Below are positions 1 to 6,083 of a DNA stretch of 6,557 nt, piece by piece. The notes under the pieces are model-generated. The model ran no database searches. It saw nothing but the letters and a program-made list of their open reading frames with translations, and had not been told where the DNA came from. Source of the DNA: Solobacterium sp. GTDB taxonomy: Bacteria > Bacillota_I > Bacilli_A > Erysipelotrichales > Erysipelotrichaceae. Location of the stretch: positions 1 to 6,557 of the forward strand of contig JAEEHG010000113.1 in the NCBI GenBank assembly GCA_016280695.1. Reading direction: 5' to 3'. Numbering within the stretch: position 1 is the stretch's first letter; the number at the start of each line of letters is the position of its first letter. A program made the position numbers and the translations under genes.

Positions 1-1
1 G

Positions 2-1813
2 GAGAAGATTGAACCGGCCCGGGCAGCCCTGCTGGCCGCGGTGGAGGAACTGTGCGCGGGCGGGCTGTCCCACAGCCAGATTCACGCGGCCCTGAACCAG
101 CTGGAATTCCAGTACCGGGAAAAGAAGGAACCTTCCGGCATCATTTTTGCCCAGTCACTGTACAACTCCTGGCTGTACGGCGGGGACCCGCTGCTGTATC
201 TGGACGGCGGGGCCTGCTTCGGCACCCTGCGGGAAAAAACCGACGAGGGCTATTTCGAAGACCTGCTGCGCAGGACTTTCCTGAGCGGGCCGCTGACCGA
301 AGTGAAAGCCCTGCCGTCAAAGGAACTCGGCCAGCAGCGCCGGGCCGCGGAGAAAGAGCGTCTGCGGAAGATCGCCGCCGGCTGGAGTGCGGAGGAAAAG
401 GCACAGCGGATCCGCTTCAATGAGGAACTGGATATCTGGCAGGCCACCCCGGACAGTCCGGAGGACGCCGCGAAGATCCCGACCCTGAGCCTGAGTGATA
501 TTGAGCCGGAACCGCGGCGCTATGAACCGGAAGTTTCAACCTGGCACTATATTCCGAAGCTCCAGTATCCGCGCACGGAAAGCGGGATTGTCTACTGGAA
601 CCTGTACTTCAACCTGGCCGGGATCCGGCGGGATGACCTGCCGGGGGTGGCGCTGTTTTCCCGGCTGCTGACCCAGCTGCCGACTGCAAAACATACCACG
701 GCGCAGCTGCAGGAAGAAATCCAGGGAAACCTCGGCGTGCTGGCTTTCAACATTGAAGCCCTATCACCGGAGCAGCGCACGGATGCGGCCCTGCCGGTGC
801 TGCAGGTTTCCGTCAGTATGCTTGAACAAAATGCCGCCAAGGCACGGGAACTGATCCTGGAAATCCTGCAGGAAACACAGTTTACAAAGGAAACCGTACA
901 GCCGCTGGTGAAACAGTATGTGGAAATCATGCGGCAGGCGATGATCAGCGCCGGTCATTCCTTTGCCATGATCCGGACCTCCGCCATGGGCAGCGCCGCC
1001 GGGGCCGGCCGGGAATTCATCGGCGGGTACTCCTTCAATGTCTGGCAGAAGAAACTGAGTGAAGACGAGGCCATGATGGAATCGTTCCTGAATGATGCGG
1101 AAATGTTCCGGGAAATCCTGGTGAACAAGAACCGCCTGACCGTCAGCATTACCGGTGAAGAGACCCTGCCGGAACTGGAGAAACTCATCAAGGCCCTGCC
1201 GGTCAATGACTTCCAGCCGGGCGTGGTCCGTTACCCGCTGCTGGAAAAGCGCAATGAAGGCATTGCCATTCCGGCCCAGATCTTCTTTGCCGGCACGGCG
1301 GCGGAAATGGGTGCCTATGACGGGCCCCTGAAGGTATGCGGCCAGATTGCGACCTTTGATTATCTCTGGAATGAAGTGCGGGTCAAGGGCGGGGCCTACG
1401 GGACCGGTTTCTCCGCCAATCCCAACGGCATGATCGGGGCCTATTCCTTCCGGGATCCGGATCCGGCCAATGCCCTGCGGGCCTTCCGGTCTGCCGGCCC
1501 GGTCATCCGGGATATGGATCTTTCGGGGGCGGAACTGGAGTCCTATATCATCGGCACGATTTCCAACATGGAACCGCTGCAGTCGCCGCTTGGCCGGGTG
1601 CTGCTGGCGGATATGCGCTGGCTGTCCGGGGTCAAGTGGGAAGACCGCTGCCGGATTCGCCGGGAGGTGCTGAACACCACGGCAGAACAGCTGAAGGCAG
1701 TTGCCGCAAAGGTGGGCGATACCCTGGCGGAAGCGCCGTACTGCATTGTCGGCAGCCGCGACGGCCTGCAGAAATATGCCGGGGACATCACGATTCTCGG
1801 GACAGAAGAATAA
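2..1813 (+). CDS. M16C (presequence protease/PreP-like) metallopeptidase, C-terminal part; 5' end outside window
   Basis: The frame is open from base 2, so this is the last 603 residues of a longer protein. PreP/Cym1-type M16C peptidases are usually about 950-1000 residues, so roughly the first third is missing, including the inverted zinc motif HxxEH. These enzymes enclose and degrade unfolded peptides in a two-half chamber. Visible here are the helical M16C-associated linker region (about residues 1-175, with a charged Lys/Glu/Arg-rich hairpin near 105-140) and then the catalytically inactive C-terminal half. That half carries the family signature LWNEVRVKGGAYG; its Arg (codon 1379-1381) and Tyr (1397-1399) match the conserved R/Y pair that binds substrate in M16 enzymes. 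An apparent GTG start at 41 is only an internal Val codon: the frame runs through it with no ribosome site. No signal peptide can be judged. Arg codons are mainly CGG. A terminator follows the stop closely. The family is clear; the physiological substrate is unknown. Confidence 0.93.
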   Translation, partial: EKIEPARAALLAAVEELCAGGLSHSQIHAALNQLEFQYREKKEPSGIIFAQSLYNSWLYGGDPLLYLDGGACFGTLREKTDEGYFEDLLRRTFLSGPLTEVKALPSKELGQQRRAAEKERLRKIAAGWSAEEKAQRIRFNEELDIWQATPDSPEDAAKIPTLSLSDIEPEPRRYEPEVSTWHYIPKLQYPRTESGIVYWNLYFNLAGIRRDDLPGVALFSRLLTQLPTAKHTTAQLQEEIQGNLGVLAFNIEALSPEQRTDAALPVLQVSVSMLEQNAAKARELILEILQETQFTKETVQPLVKQYVEIMRQAMISAGHSFAMIRTSAMGSAAGAGREFIGGYSFNVWQKKLSEDEAMMESFLNDAEMFREILVNKNRLTVSITGEETLPELEKLIKALPVNDFQPGVVRYPLLEKRNEGIAIPAQIFFAGTAAEMGAYDGPLKVCGQIATFDYLWNEVRVKGGAYGTGFSANPNGMIGAYSFRDPDPANALRAFRSAGPVIRDMDLSGAELESYIIGTISNMEPLQSPLGRVLLADMRWLSGVKWEDRCRIRREVLNTTAEQLKAVAAKVGDTLAEAPYCIVGSRDGLQKYAGDITILGTEE

Positions 1814-1819
1814 GCATAC

Positions 1820-1848
1820 AGGCAGCCTGCGGGCTGCCTTTTTCTTTT
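1820..1848 (+). terminator. Rho-independent terminator after the M16C peptidase
   Basis: A perfect 8-bp stem (AGGCAGCC, 1820-1827, with GGCTGCCT, 1832-1839) encloses the four-base loop TGCG and runs into a T-rich tail interrupted by one C (1839-1848). It begins seven bases after the stop codon. The C(UGCG)G loop belongs to the stable UNCG tetraloop class. Confidence 0.92.
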
Positions 1849-1874
1849 CCGGAATACGCAAACAGGTAAATAAC

Positions 1875-1902
1875 TTGTTTTTCCTTTATAAAATATTATG
1901 AT
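1875..1902 (+). promoter_or_regulatory. Candidate promoter for the MATE gene
   Basis: TTGTTT (1875-1880) and TATGAT (1897-1902, 5 of 6 consensus bases) are separated by 16 bases in an AT-rich stretch downstream of a terminator, so a promoter is needed about here. The -35 matches only its first three bases. An imperfect 7-bp dyad (1861-1867 with 1873-1879, one G-T pair) overlaps the -35 and could be an operator or chance. The predicted leader is about 50 bases. Confidence 0.45.
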
Positions 1903-1942
1903 TACACGTATAAGCGGAGTGGACAGGCTTTGTTTTCTTTGC

Positions 1943-1950
1943 GGAAAGGA
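1943..1950 (+). promoter_or_regulatory. Ribosome binding site of the MATE gene
   Basis: GGAAAGGA ends eight bases before the ATG at 1959 and fixes that start. The preceding TTCTTT (1935-1940) could fold back onto AAAGGA across a GCGG loop and weakly mask the site; the pairing is mostly A-U, so any effect would be small. Confidence 0.7.
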
Positions 1951-1958
1951 TAAACCGG

Positions 1959-3332
1959 ATGACGCTGACGGAAAAAGTTACAACAAGAGAAATTGACGGC
2001 CGGATAATGAAGATCATGGTTCCGATCATGATCGAGTATTCCCTGATGATGCTGTCGAGCACCATACTGACCAGTTATATCGGCAGGATGGCTGTTGATG
2101 ATATTTCGATTTACGGTATGGGCACCAGGATTGCCAGCATCTTCTTTGCGCTGTTCCGCGGCATGGGGGTCGGCGTCATGATCCTGGAAGCCCGGTCATT
2201 CGGTGAGAAAAACCTGCAGAGGTGCCGCTGGCTGCAGCATGAAAGCTATTTCTCCGTGTTCCCGGCAGCGGCCCTCCTGACCCTGCTGATCATCCTGTTC
2301 CCGCGGCAGTTCCTGACCATCATGACCAGTGATCCGGCCCTGCTTGACAGGGGCACAATGATCCTGCGGCTGCTTGGCATCTTCATGCCGCTGCAGGCAC
2401 TGATCGGCCTGAATTCCGCAGCGTTCCAGGCCTTCGGCAACACCCGCACCCCGATGTTCATCGCGGCCTTCGGCAATATCCTCTCGATCATTGTCGGCTA
2501 TGTGCTGATTCTCGGCTTCAACGGCATCGGCGGATTCGGCCTGATCGGGGCAGTCTGGTCACAGATCATTTCCTGGTCGGGCATGACCCTGCTCGGCCTG
2601 TTCCTGATCTACGGCCCGGTGGGATTATATAAAGATATTAAGAGTGATCATCCGCTGTTCAGCCTGCCGGCCATGGAAGATGTCAAAACCATCTACAATT
2701 CCGGTGTGCCGGTGGCGCTGGAGAATTCCTACTGGAGCGTGGCAACCGTCTATATCAGCCGGGTGATCCTGCTGTACGGTTCGAGTTTCTACGCGGCATA
2801 TAATCTGGGCCTGCAGGCAGAAGGCCTGTGCGATGTGCTGTCAGCCGGCTTCCTGACCGGGGCGATGTCATTGTCGGCCATGGCCATCGGGGCCCGGGAT
2901 GATGATCTGTACCGGCGGTATTACGCGCGGCTGAACTTCTTCTGCCTGATCGTCTGCGGCCTGACCATGGCTTTCCTGGGTTTCGGTTCCACCGCGATCC
3001 TGCGGTTTTTGACGGACAAGCAGGAACTGATCACCATCGGGTATTCCTATCTGTTCGCGATGGTCTTCTCGCAGATCCCGCAGCACATGGCCAAGGTGAT
3101 CTCCGGCTATATCCGGGCAACCGGGCATGAGAAGGTGCCGTCCATCATCAGCCTGTGCGGCGTTATCCTGCGGGTCCTCCTGGTTATCCTGTTCGGACAG
3201 ATCCTGCACAAGAGCATCAACTGGGTCTGGTGGGCCTTCAACATCGATCTGTGGTTCCGTTATACCGTGTCGGTCATCTACGGGAAGACGCATCATACGC
3301 TGGACTATGTCAGCGAACACCGGCAGGCATGA
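1959..3332 (+). CDS. MATE-family multidrug/Na+ antiporter
   Basis: A complete 457-residue protein with the length and roughly 12 hydrophobic segments expected of MATE transporters (NorM/DinF superfamily). These use a Na+ or H+ gradient to export cationic compounds through the cytoplasmic membrane. The two homologous halves are visible: the half-1 motif AAFQAFGNTRTPM lies near residues 154-166, and the equivalent half-2 motif GYIRATGHEKVPS near 383-395. Both correspond to the conserved QGxGxTxxP loop of the family. An early acidic residue in the first membrane segment (Glu26) and a small-residue-rich segment after it also fit. The N-terminus (residues 1-18) is polar and cytoplasmic, with no signal peptide. 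The ATG at 1959 is chosen for its ribosome site. The gene stands alone between two terminators, with no adjacent regulator, so the exported substrate cannot be inferred. A flippase of lipid precursors in the wider MVF/MOP superfamily is a less likely alternative. Confidence 0.93.
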   Translation: MTLTEKVTTREIDGRIMKIMVPIMIEYSLMMLSSTILTSYIGRMAVDDISIYGMGTRIASIFFALFRGMGVGVMILEARSFGEKNLQRCRWLQHESYFSVFPAAALLTLLIILFPRQFLTIMTSDPALLDRGTMILRLLGIFMPLQALIGLNSAAFQAFGNTRTPMFIAAFGNILSIIVGYVLILGFNGIGGFGLIGAVWSQIISWSGMTLLGLFLIYGPVGLYKDIKSDHPLFSLPAMEDVKTIYNSGVPVALENSYWSVATVYISRVILLYGSSFYAAYNLGLQAEGLCDVLSAGFLTGAMSLSAMAIGARDDDLYRRYYARLNFFCLIVCGLTMAFLGFGSTAILRFLTDKQELITIGYSYLFAMVFSQIPQHMAKVISGYIRATGHEKVPSIISLCGVILRVLLVILFGQILHKSINWVWWAFNIDLWFRYTVSVIYGKTHHTLDYVSEHRQA

Positions 3333-3348
3333 TTTATATTAAATACAT

Positions 3349-3373
3349 AAAAAGGCCCAAAAAGGGCCTTTTT
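3349..3373 (+). terminator. Rho-independent terminator after the MATE gene
   Basis: AAAAAGGCCC (3349-3358) pairs with GGGCCTTTTT (3364-3373) around an AAAAA loop. The symmetric A-run and T-run mean it could work in both directions. It starts 16 bases after the stop codon. Confidence 0.92.
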
Positions 3374-3541
3374 CAGACACTCATAATATTTATATAATGC
3401 TTTTATAATATTAATAATATAAACTTAATGAAAAGATTTACATTTGCTTATATACGCAATAATACCAACTAATCAATAGGGTACTTATGAAAAAGATATA
3501 ATTTAGTTTCAAAGATGTGAAAATGTTTGAGAAAATTTTTC
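3374..3541. other. AT-rich non-coding spacer upstream of the transporter promoter
   Basis: Bases 3381-3540 contain only about 30 G/C in 160 (19%), against well over half in the flanking genes. I see no supported gene: the longest ATG reading here (3428) stops after 14 codons and has no ribosome site. The block ATAATATT occurs twice, 22 bases apart (3383-3390 and 3405-3412), about two helical turns. A TATAAT at 3393-3398 lies 17 bases after TTTTCA (3370-3375), so a second upstream start point is possible, but such matches arise easily in AT-rich DNA. Confidence 0.6.
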
Positions 3542-3570
3542 TTGTCAATGAAAAAAAGGATTTTTATAAT
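3542..3570 (+). promoter_or_regulatory. Strong sigma-70/sigma-A type promoter for the transporter
   Basis: TTGTCA (3542-3547, 5 of 6) and a perfect TATAAT (3565-3570) are separated by the ideal 17 bases. The predicted first transcribed base is near 3577. This excludes the in-frame TTG at 3527 as the protein start, because it would lie upstream of the mRNA. Confidence 0.82.
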
Positions 3571-3578
3571 GACACTAC

Positions 3579-3596
3579 ATCCTTCAGGGGAAGGAT
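3579..3596 (+). promoter_or_regulatory. Inverted repeat at the transcript start: operator or 5' hairpin
   Basis: ATCCTTC (3579-3585) and GAAGGAT (3590-3596) form a perfect 7-bp inverted repeat around AGGG, two or three bases after the predicted transcription start. As DNA it would be well placed for a repressor; as RNA it would cap the transcript with a small hairpin. Nothing in the sequence decides between these. Confidence 0.5.
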
Positions 3597-3610
3597 TGTT
3601 CAGAGGCCAA

Positions 3611-3616
3611 AGGGGG
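3611..3616 (+). promoter_or_regulatory. Ribosome binding site that decides the transporter start
   Basis: AGGGGG lies nine bases before the ATG at 3626. No comparable site precedes the upstream in-frame TTG (3527) or the internal ATGs at 3548 and 3569, so 3626 is the start. Confidence 0.8.
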
Positions 3617-3625
3617 ATAAAAACT

Positions 3626-4798
3626 ATGTGGACTCCATTATTCTCATTCATGGTATTTGTGATTTTCCTGTCCATGGGTGACTGGGTCAGCAATCTGACC
3701 AAGTCACGTATCAGTGGACTTCTGATTGCCATGATTCTGTATCTGGTCGGATTCCAGACTGGGGTTATTCCTGCGGATACGATCACATCTACCGGTCTTA
3801 CGACCGTTGCCGGCGGCTATGGTATCGCACTGCTGCTGGTTTCCATGGGCACAATGATCGAACTGCCGACCCTGTTCGCCCAGTGGAAGACTGTCGCCAT
3901 CGCGCTGTTCGCGCTGGTTGGCCTGGCCCTTGAGTCATTCACGATCAGCTCCATGCTGGTTGGCCGTGAGTGGGCGCTGTGTGCTTCCGCTCCGATTTCC
4001 GGCGGTATCATCGCCGGCCAGATGACAGCTGAAGCAGCTGCCAATGCCGGTCACCCGGAACTGGCTGCGTTTGCCATCCTGATCATCGGCTGCCAGGGTT
4101 TCGTCGGTCTGCCGATCTGCTCGAACATGCTGCGCATGTACTGCAATGCCATTATTGACGGCAGAGTTGCCATGCAGGATCTGTCCGGCGGCGCTGTTGA
4201 AGACAAGCCGAAGCTGATCAAGAACTTCCCGAAGTTCATGGCCGGTGACAACACTGTCTTCGCCCGTATCGCACTGGTTGCCTGGCTCGGTTACCTGGCT
4301 TCCACATACCTGACAAAAGGCATTATCAATGTCAACGTCATGTACCTGATCGTCGGTATCATCGCTTACGCAATCGGCTTCCTGCCGAAGAACTCGCATG
4401 TTGCGGCTCACGCCAACGGCTTCCTGATGCTGTGCGTCATGTGCATCTGCTTCGGTTCCCTGGCTACCATCTCCATGGATGACCTGAAAGCCATGCTGAT
4501 CCCGCTGGTTGTCACCCTGATCGTCGGCGCTATCTTCATCATCGGTTTCGGTTCCATCATGGGCCGGATCCTGAAGGTTGACTGGCGTCTGGCTGCAGCG
4601 ATCGCGATCTGCTGCACAATCGGTTACCCGGGCACCCAGATCATCACGGAAGAAGTCTGCCGTACACTGGACTGCGACGAAGAACTGCGCGCGAAGATCC
4701 ACGACCATGTCCTGCCGCCGATCATCGTTTCCGGTTTCACAACCGTTACCATCGCATCTGTCTTCTTCGCCGGCTTCATCATCCCGCTGATTTTCTGA
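3626..4798 (+). CDS. Multipass membrane transporter, Na+/carboxylate-symporter-like, substrate unknown
   Basis: A 390-residue, very hydrophobic protein with about 10-12 membrane segments (for example 4-20, 28-48, 64-80, 89-110, 146-168, 212-230, 237-253, 263-282, 290-312, 366-388). I do not recognise the exact family. Two polar, Gly/Pro-containing stretches, SAPISGGIIAGQMTAEAA (121-138) and TIGYPGTQIITEEVC (331-345), occupy equivalent places in the two halves. They look like paired re-entrant or broken helices, the plan used by Na+-coupled glutamate (GltS-like), 2-hydroxycarboxylate and related carriers. A charged loop (about 185-209) joins the halves. Eleven cysteines, including a CVMCIC cluster (270-275) and Cys329-Cys330, are unusual for such a protein. 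Five of nine Arg codons are CGT and GGT/GTT/GCT are frequent, unlike the CGG-rich neighbours, which suggests high expression. It is a single-gene unit with its own strong promoter and terminator. Annotation as Na+/glutamate symporter would be a guess. Confidence 0.85.
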   Translation: MWTPLFSFMVFVIFLSMGDWVSNLTKSRISGLLIAMILYLVGFQTGVIPADTITSTGLTTVAGGYGIALLLVSMGTMIELPTLFAQWKTVAIALFALVGLALESFTISSMLVGREWALCASAPISGGIIAGQMTAEAAANAGHPELAAFAILIIGCQGFVGLPICSNMLRMYCNAIIDGRVAMQDLSGGAVEDKPKLIKNFPKFMAGDNTVFARIALVAWLGYLASTYLTKGIINVNVMYLIVGIIAYAIGFLPKNSHVAAHANGFLMLCVMCICFGSLATISMDDLKAMLIPLVVTLIVGAIFIIGFGSIMGRILKVDWRLAAAIAICCTIGYPGTQIITEEVCRTLDCDEELRAKIHDHVLPPIIVSGFTTVTIASVFFAGFIIPLIF

Positions 4799-4821
4799 GG
4801 CTGAAGGGAAAATATACGTAC

Positions 4822-4849
4822 AAGGGCTCGTCTGCGGATGAGCCCTTTT
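4822..4849 (+). terminator. Rho-independent terminator after the transporter
   Basis: An 11-bp stem with one G-T pair (AAGGGCTCGTC, 4822-4832, with GATGAGCCCTT, 4837-4847) closes a TGCG loop and ends in TTTT. The loop again has the C(UGCG)G form seen in the terminator at 1820. Confidence 0.9.
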
Positions 4850-4852
4850 CCA

Positions 4853-4861
4853 TGCTAGAAT
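4853..4861 (+). promoter_or_regulatory. Candidate extended -10 promoter for the esterase
   Basis: TGCTAGAAT fits an extended -10 element (TGnTATAAT with one mismatch), four bases after the preceding terminator's T-run. No good -35 exists, because that position falls inside the terminator stem. The predicted start is near 4868, which would leave a leader of only about 13 bases beginning at the ribosome site. Read-through from the transporter is the alternative. Confidence 0.4.
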
Positions 4862-4880
4862 AGCAGCGGAGGAAGCCTGT

Positions 4881-5492
4881 ATGAATATTCAGAAAATGCT
4901 GTACGGCAGCGGCCGGAACCTGGTGATCCTGGTCGGGGAGGAAGAAGCCGAACCGATTGCGGAGCAGCTGGAAGACTGCGCCCTGCTGAGCCTGTCCGGG
5001 TTTGACTGGAATGACATGCTGTCGCCCTGGCCGGCCGAGAAAATCTTTAAAAAAGGCGCGGACTTCGGCGGCCGGGCTGACGAACTGGTCACGGCACTGG
5101 AAACGGAGATCGTGCCGCAGGTCCGGGAACAGCTGGACCCGGAGCGGCTCATCATTGCGGGCTATTCCCTCGCCGGACTGTTCAGCCTGTACGCGGCCAC
5201 GAAGACAGATGTCTTCGATGCCTGCGCCAGTGTATCCGGCTCCCTGTGGTATCCGGAGTTTGACGCGTATCTGAAAGAACACCCGGTGCATTGCGGGAAG
5301 ATCTATCTGTCCCTGGGGGATGCTGAAAAGAAGACAAAAAATCCGGTCATGAGCCAGGTGGAGGCGAAGACAAGGGAAGCTGCGGAGCTGCTCAGCGGCG
5401 GGGCTGAAGTGATCTTCGAGATGAACCCGGGAGGGCATTTCAACGAACCGGACAAGCGAATTGTCAAAGCGGTTAAAGCGCTGACGGAATAG
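4881..5492 (+). CDS. Alpha/beta-hydrolase fold esterase (EsteraseD/Fes-like)
   Basis: A 203-residue cytoplasmic protein (no signal peptide) with a compact alpha/beta-hydrolase plan. A first beta strand, NLVILVG (13-19), is followed by a strand leading into the nucleophile elbow GYSLAG (94-99), so Ser96 is the likely nucleophile. The catalytic His is probably His186 in NPGGHFNE. The acid is probably Asp147 or Glu149 in the LSLGDAEKKTKN segment after the sixth strand, a segment seen in the Fes/esterase D/IroE-like group. At 203 residues it is shorter than typical members (about 250-300), with little cap, so it probably acts on small or accessible esters; the substrate is unknown. GGAGGA (4868-4873) lies seven bases before the ATG and supports the start. 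Four of six Arg codons are CGG. The gene is bounded by terminators on both sides. Thioesterase or peptidase activity on the same fold cannot be excluded. Confidence 0.85.
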   Translation: MNIQKMLYGSGRNLVILVGEEEAEPIAEQLEDCALLSLSGFDWNDMLSPWPAEKIFKKGADFGGRADELVTALETEIVPQVREQLDPERLIIAGYSLAGLFSLYAATKTDVFDACASVSGSLWYPEFDAYLKEHPVHCGKIYLSLGDAEKKTKNPVMSQVEAKTREAAELLSGGAEVIFEMNPGGHFNEPDKRIVKAVKALTE

Positions 5493-5495
5493 GCG

Positions 5496-5525
5496 GCTGC
5501 AGGAAAAACCTGCAGCTGTTTTTTT
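5496..5525 (+). terminator. Rho-independent terminator after the esterase
   Basis: GCTGCAGG (5496-5503) pairs perfectly with CCTGCAGC (5509-5516) around AAAAA and is followed by TG and seven Ts (5519-5525). It begins three bases after the stop codon. Confidence 0.94.
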
Positions 5526-5565
5526 GACTGCAGAAGTCTATTTGTAAACAGAATGAATTGTTTTG

Positions 5566-5584
5566 GCATGAAATGCGTTCATGC
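5566..5584 (+). repeat. Inverted repeat/hairpin upstream of the UPF0339 gene
   Basis: GCATGAA (5566-5572) and TTCATGC (5578-5584) form a perfect 7-bp inverted repeat around ATGCG. A run of seven Ts starts five bases after the stem (5590-5596), too far for a standard terminator. It may be an operator, a backup terminator or the end of a short RNA. Confidence 0.5.
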
Positions 5585-5616
5585 AATCGTTTTTTTACTG
5601 TGTTGCGTAAAAAAAC

Positions 5617-5646
5617 CTGATGATATGCAGATTCTTCAATTATAAT
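5617..5646 (+). promoter_or_regulatory. Candidate promoter for the UPF0339 gene
   Basis: A perfect -10, TATAAT (5641-5646), lies in AT-rich DNA. The best -35 is weak (CTGATG, 5617-5622, 18-base spacer, 3 of 6). The predicted start near 5653 gives a leader of about 28 bases. Confidence 0.5.
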
Positions 5647-5665
5647 TAACATAACAAAAATCCAT

Positions 5666-5674
5666 AAAGGAGGA
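5666..5674 (+). promoter_or_regulatory. Consensus ribosome binding site of the UPF0339 gene
   Basis: AAAGGAGGA is essentially the full complement of the 16S rRNA 3' end. Seven bases separate its last G (5673) from the ATG at 5681. It is the strongest site in the window and points to high translation. Confidence 0.9.
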
Positions 5675-5680
5675 TCAATC

Positions 5681-6061
5681 ATGGGAAAATTCGTCATTAA
5701 GCCGACTAAGACCGGCATCAAGTTCGACCTCAAGGCAGGCAACGGCGAAGTCATTGCCACGTCCGAAGTCTATGCTTCCGAGAAGTCCTGCCGCAACGGT
5801 GTTGCCAGTGTCATCGCCAATGCGCCGATCGCCGCTGTTGAAGACCAGACCGTCGAAGGTTTCGCCAAGGAAAAGAACCCGAAGTTCGAAATCTACACCG
5901 ACAAGGCCGGTGAATTCCGCTTCCGCCTGAAGGCAAAGAACGGCCAGATCATCGCCGTCAGTGAAGGCTATAAGGCCATGAAGTCCTGCCTGAACGGCAT
6001 TGCCAGTGTCCGCAAGAACGCCGCGGAAGGCAATATCGTCAAGGAAGAACCCAAGAAGTAA
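5681..6061 (+). CDS. UPF0339/DUF1508 (YegP-like) tandem-repeat protein
   Basis: A complete 126-residue soluble protein, Lys-rich, without signal peptide or membrane segment. It consists of two DUF1508 repeats, about residues 3-48 and 68-114, joined by an acidic linker. Residues 15-48 and 81-114 align without gaps with 21 of 34 identical. Each contains the family core FxLKAxNGxxIAxSExY followed by KSCxNGxASVxxNA, so Cys37 and Cys103 are equivalent. This is the YegP family, in which paired repeats form a small symmetric alpha+beta domain; its biological role is unknown. The two-repeat length is normal for the family. All four Arg codons are CGC, Lys is mostly AAG and Gly is mostly GGC. Together with the consensus ribosome site, this suggests an abundant protein. 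It stands alone: a terminator lies upstream, and a folded spacer with a bidirectional terminator separates it from the convergent gene downstream. Confidence 0.93.
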   Translation: MGKFVIKPTKTGIKFDLKAGNGEVIATSEVYASEKSCRNGVASVIANAPIAAVEDQTVEGFAKEKNPKFEIYTDKAGEFRFRLKAKNGQIIAVSEGYKAMKSCLNGIASVRKNAAEGNIVKEEPKK

Positions 6062-6083
6062 GCGATATAACGCACGGATGAAC

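Noticed and set aside
41..43. GTG as the start of the M16C gene
   Set aside because: The frame is open upstream to the window edge, and the family needs several hundred more N-terminal residues, including the zinc site.
764..1861. 365-codon open reading frame on the - strand
   Set aside because: It lies wholly opposite the M16C gene, runs through that gene's terminator, has no ribosome site and its translation is low-complexity Arg/Gly/Pro-rich; it is a shadow of GC-rich coding DNA.
3428..3472. 14-codon leader peptide in the AT-rich spacer
   Set aside because: No ribosome site, and it lies upstream of the best promoter; chance in AT-rich DNA.
3527..3625. 33-residue N-terminal extension of the transporter from a TTG
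   Set aside because: The TTG precedes the -35 element and the predicted mRNA start, has no ribosome site, and AGGGGG sits correctly before the ATG at 3626.
3935..4708. 257-codon open reading frame on the - strand
   Set aside because: It is antisense to the well-supported transporter, and its Asp/Gln/His-rich translation is the usual mirror of a hydrophobic membrane protein.
4779..5438. 219-codon open reading frame on the - strand
   Set aside because: It is antisense to the esterase and runs across the transporter terminator; no ribosome site and no recognisable domain.
1959..6061. A multi-gene operon or novel gene system
   Set aside because: Every + strand gene is separated from the next by a clear intrinsic terminator and the products have unrelated functions.
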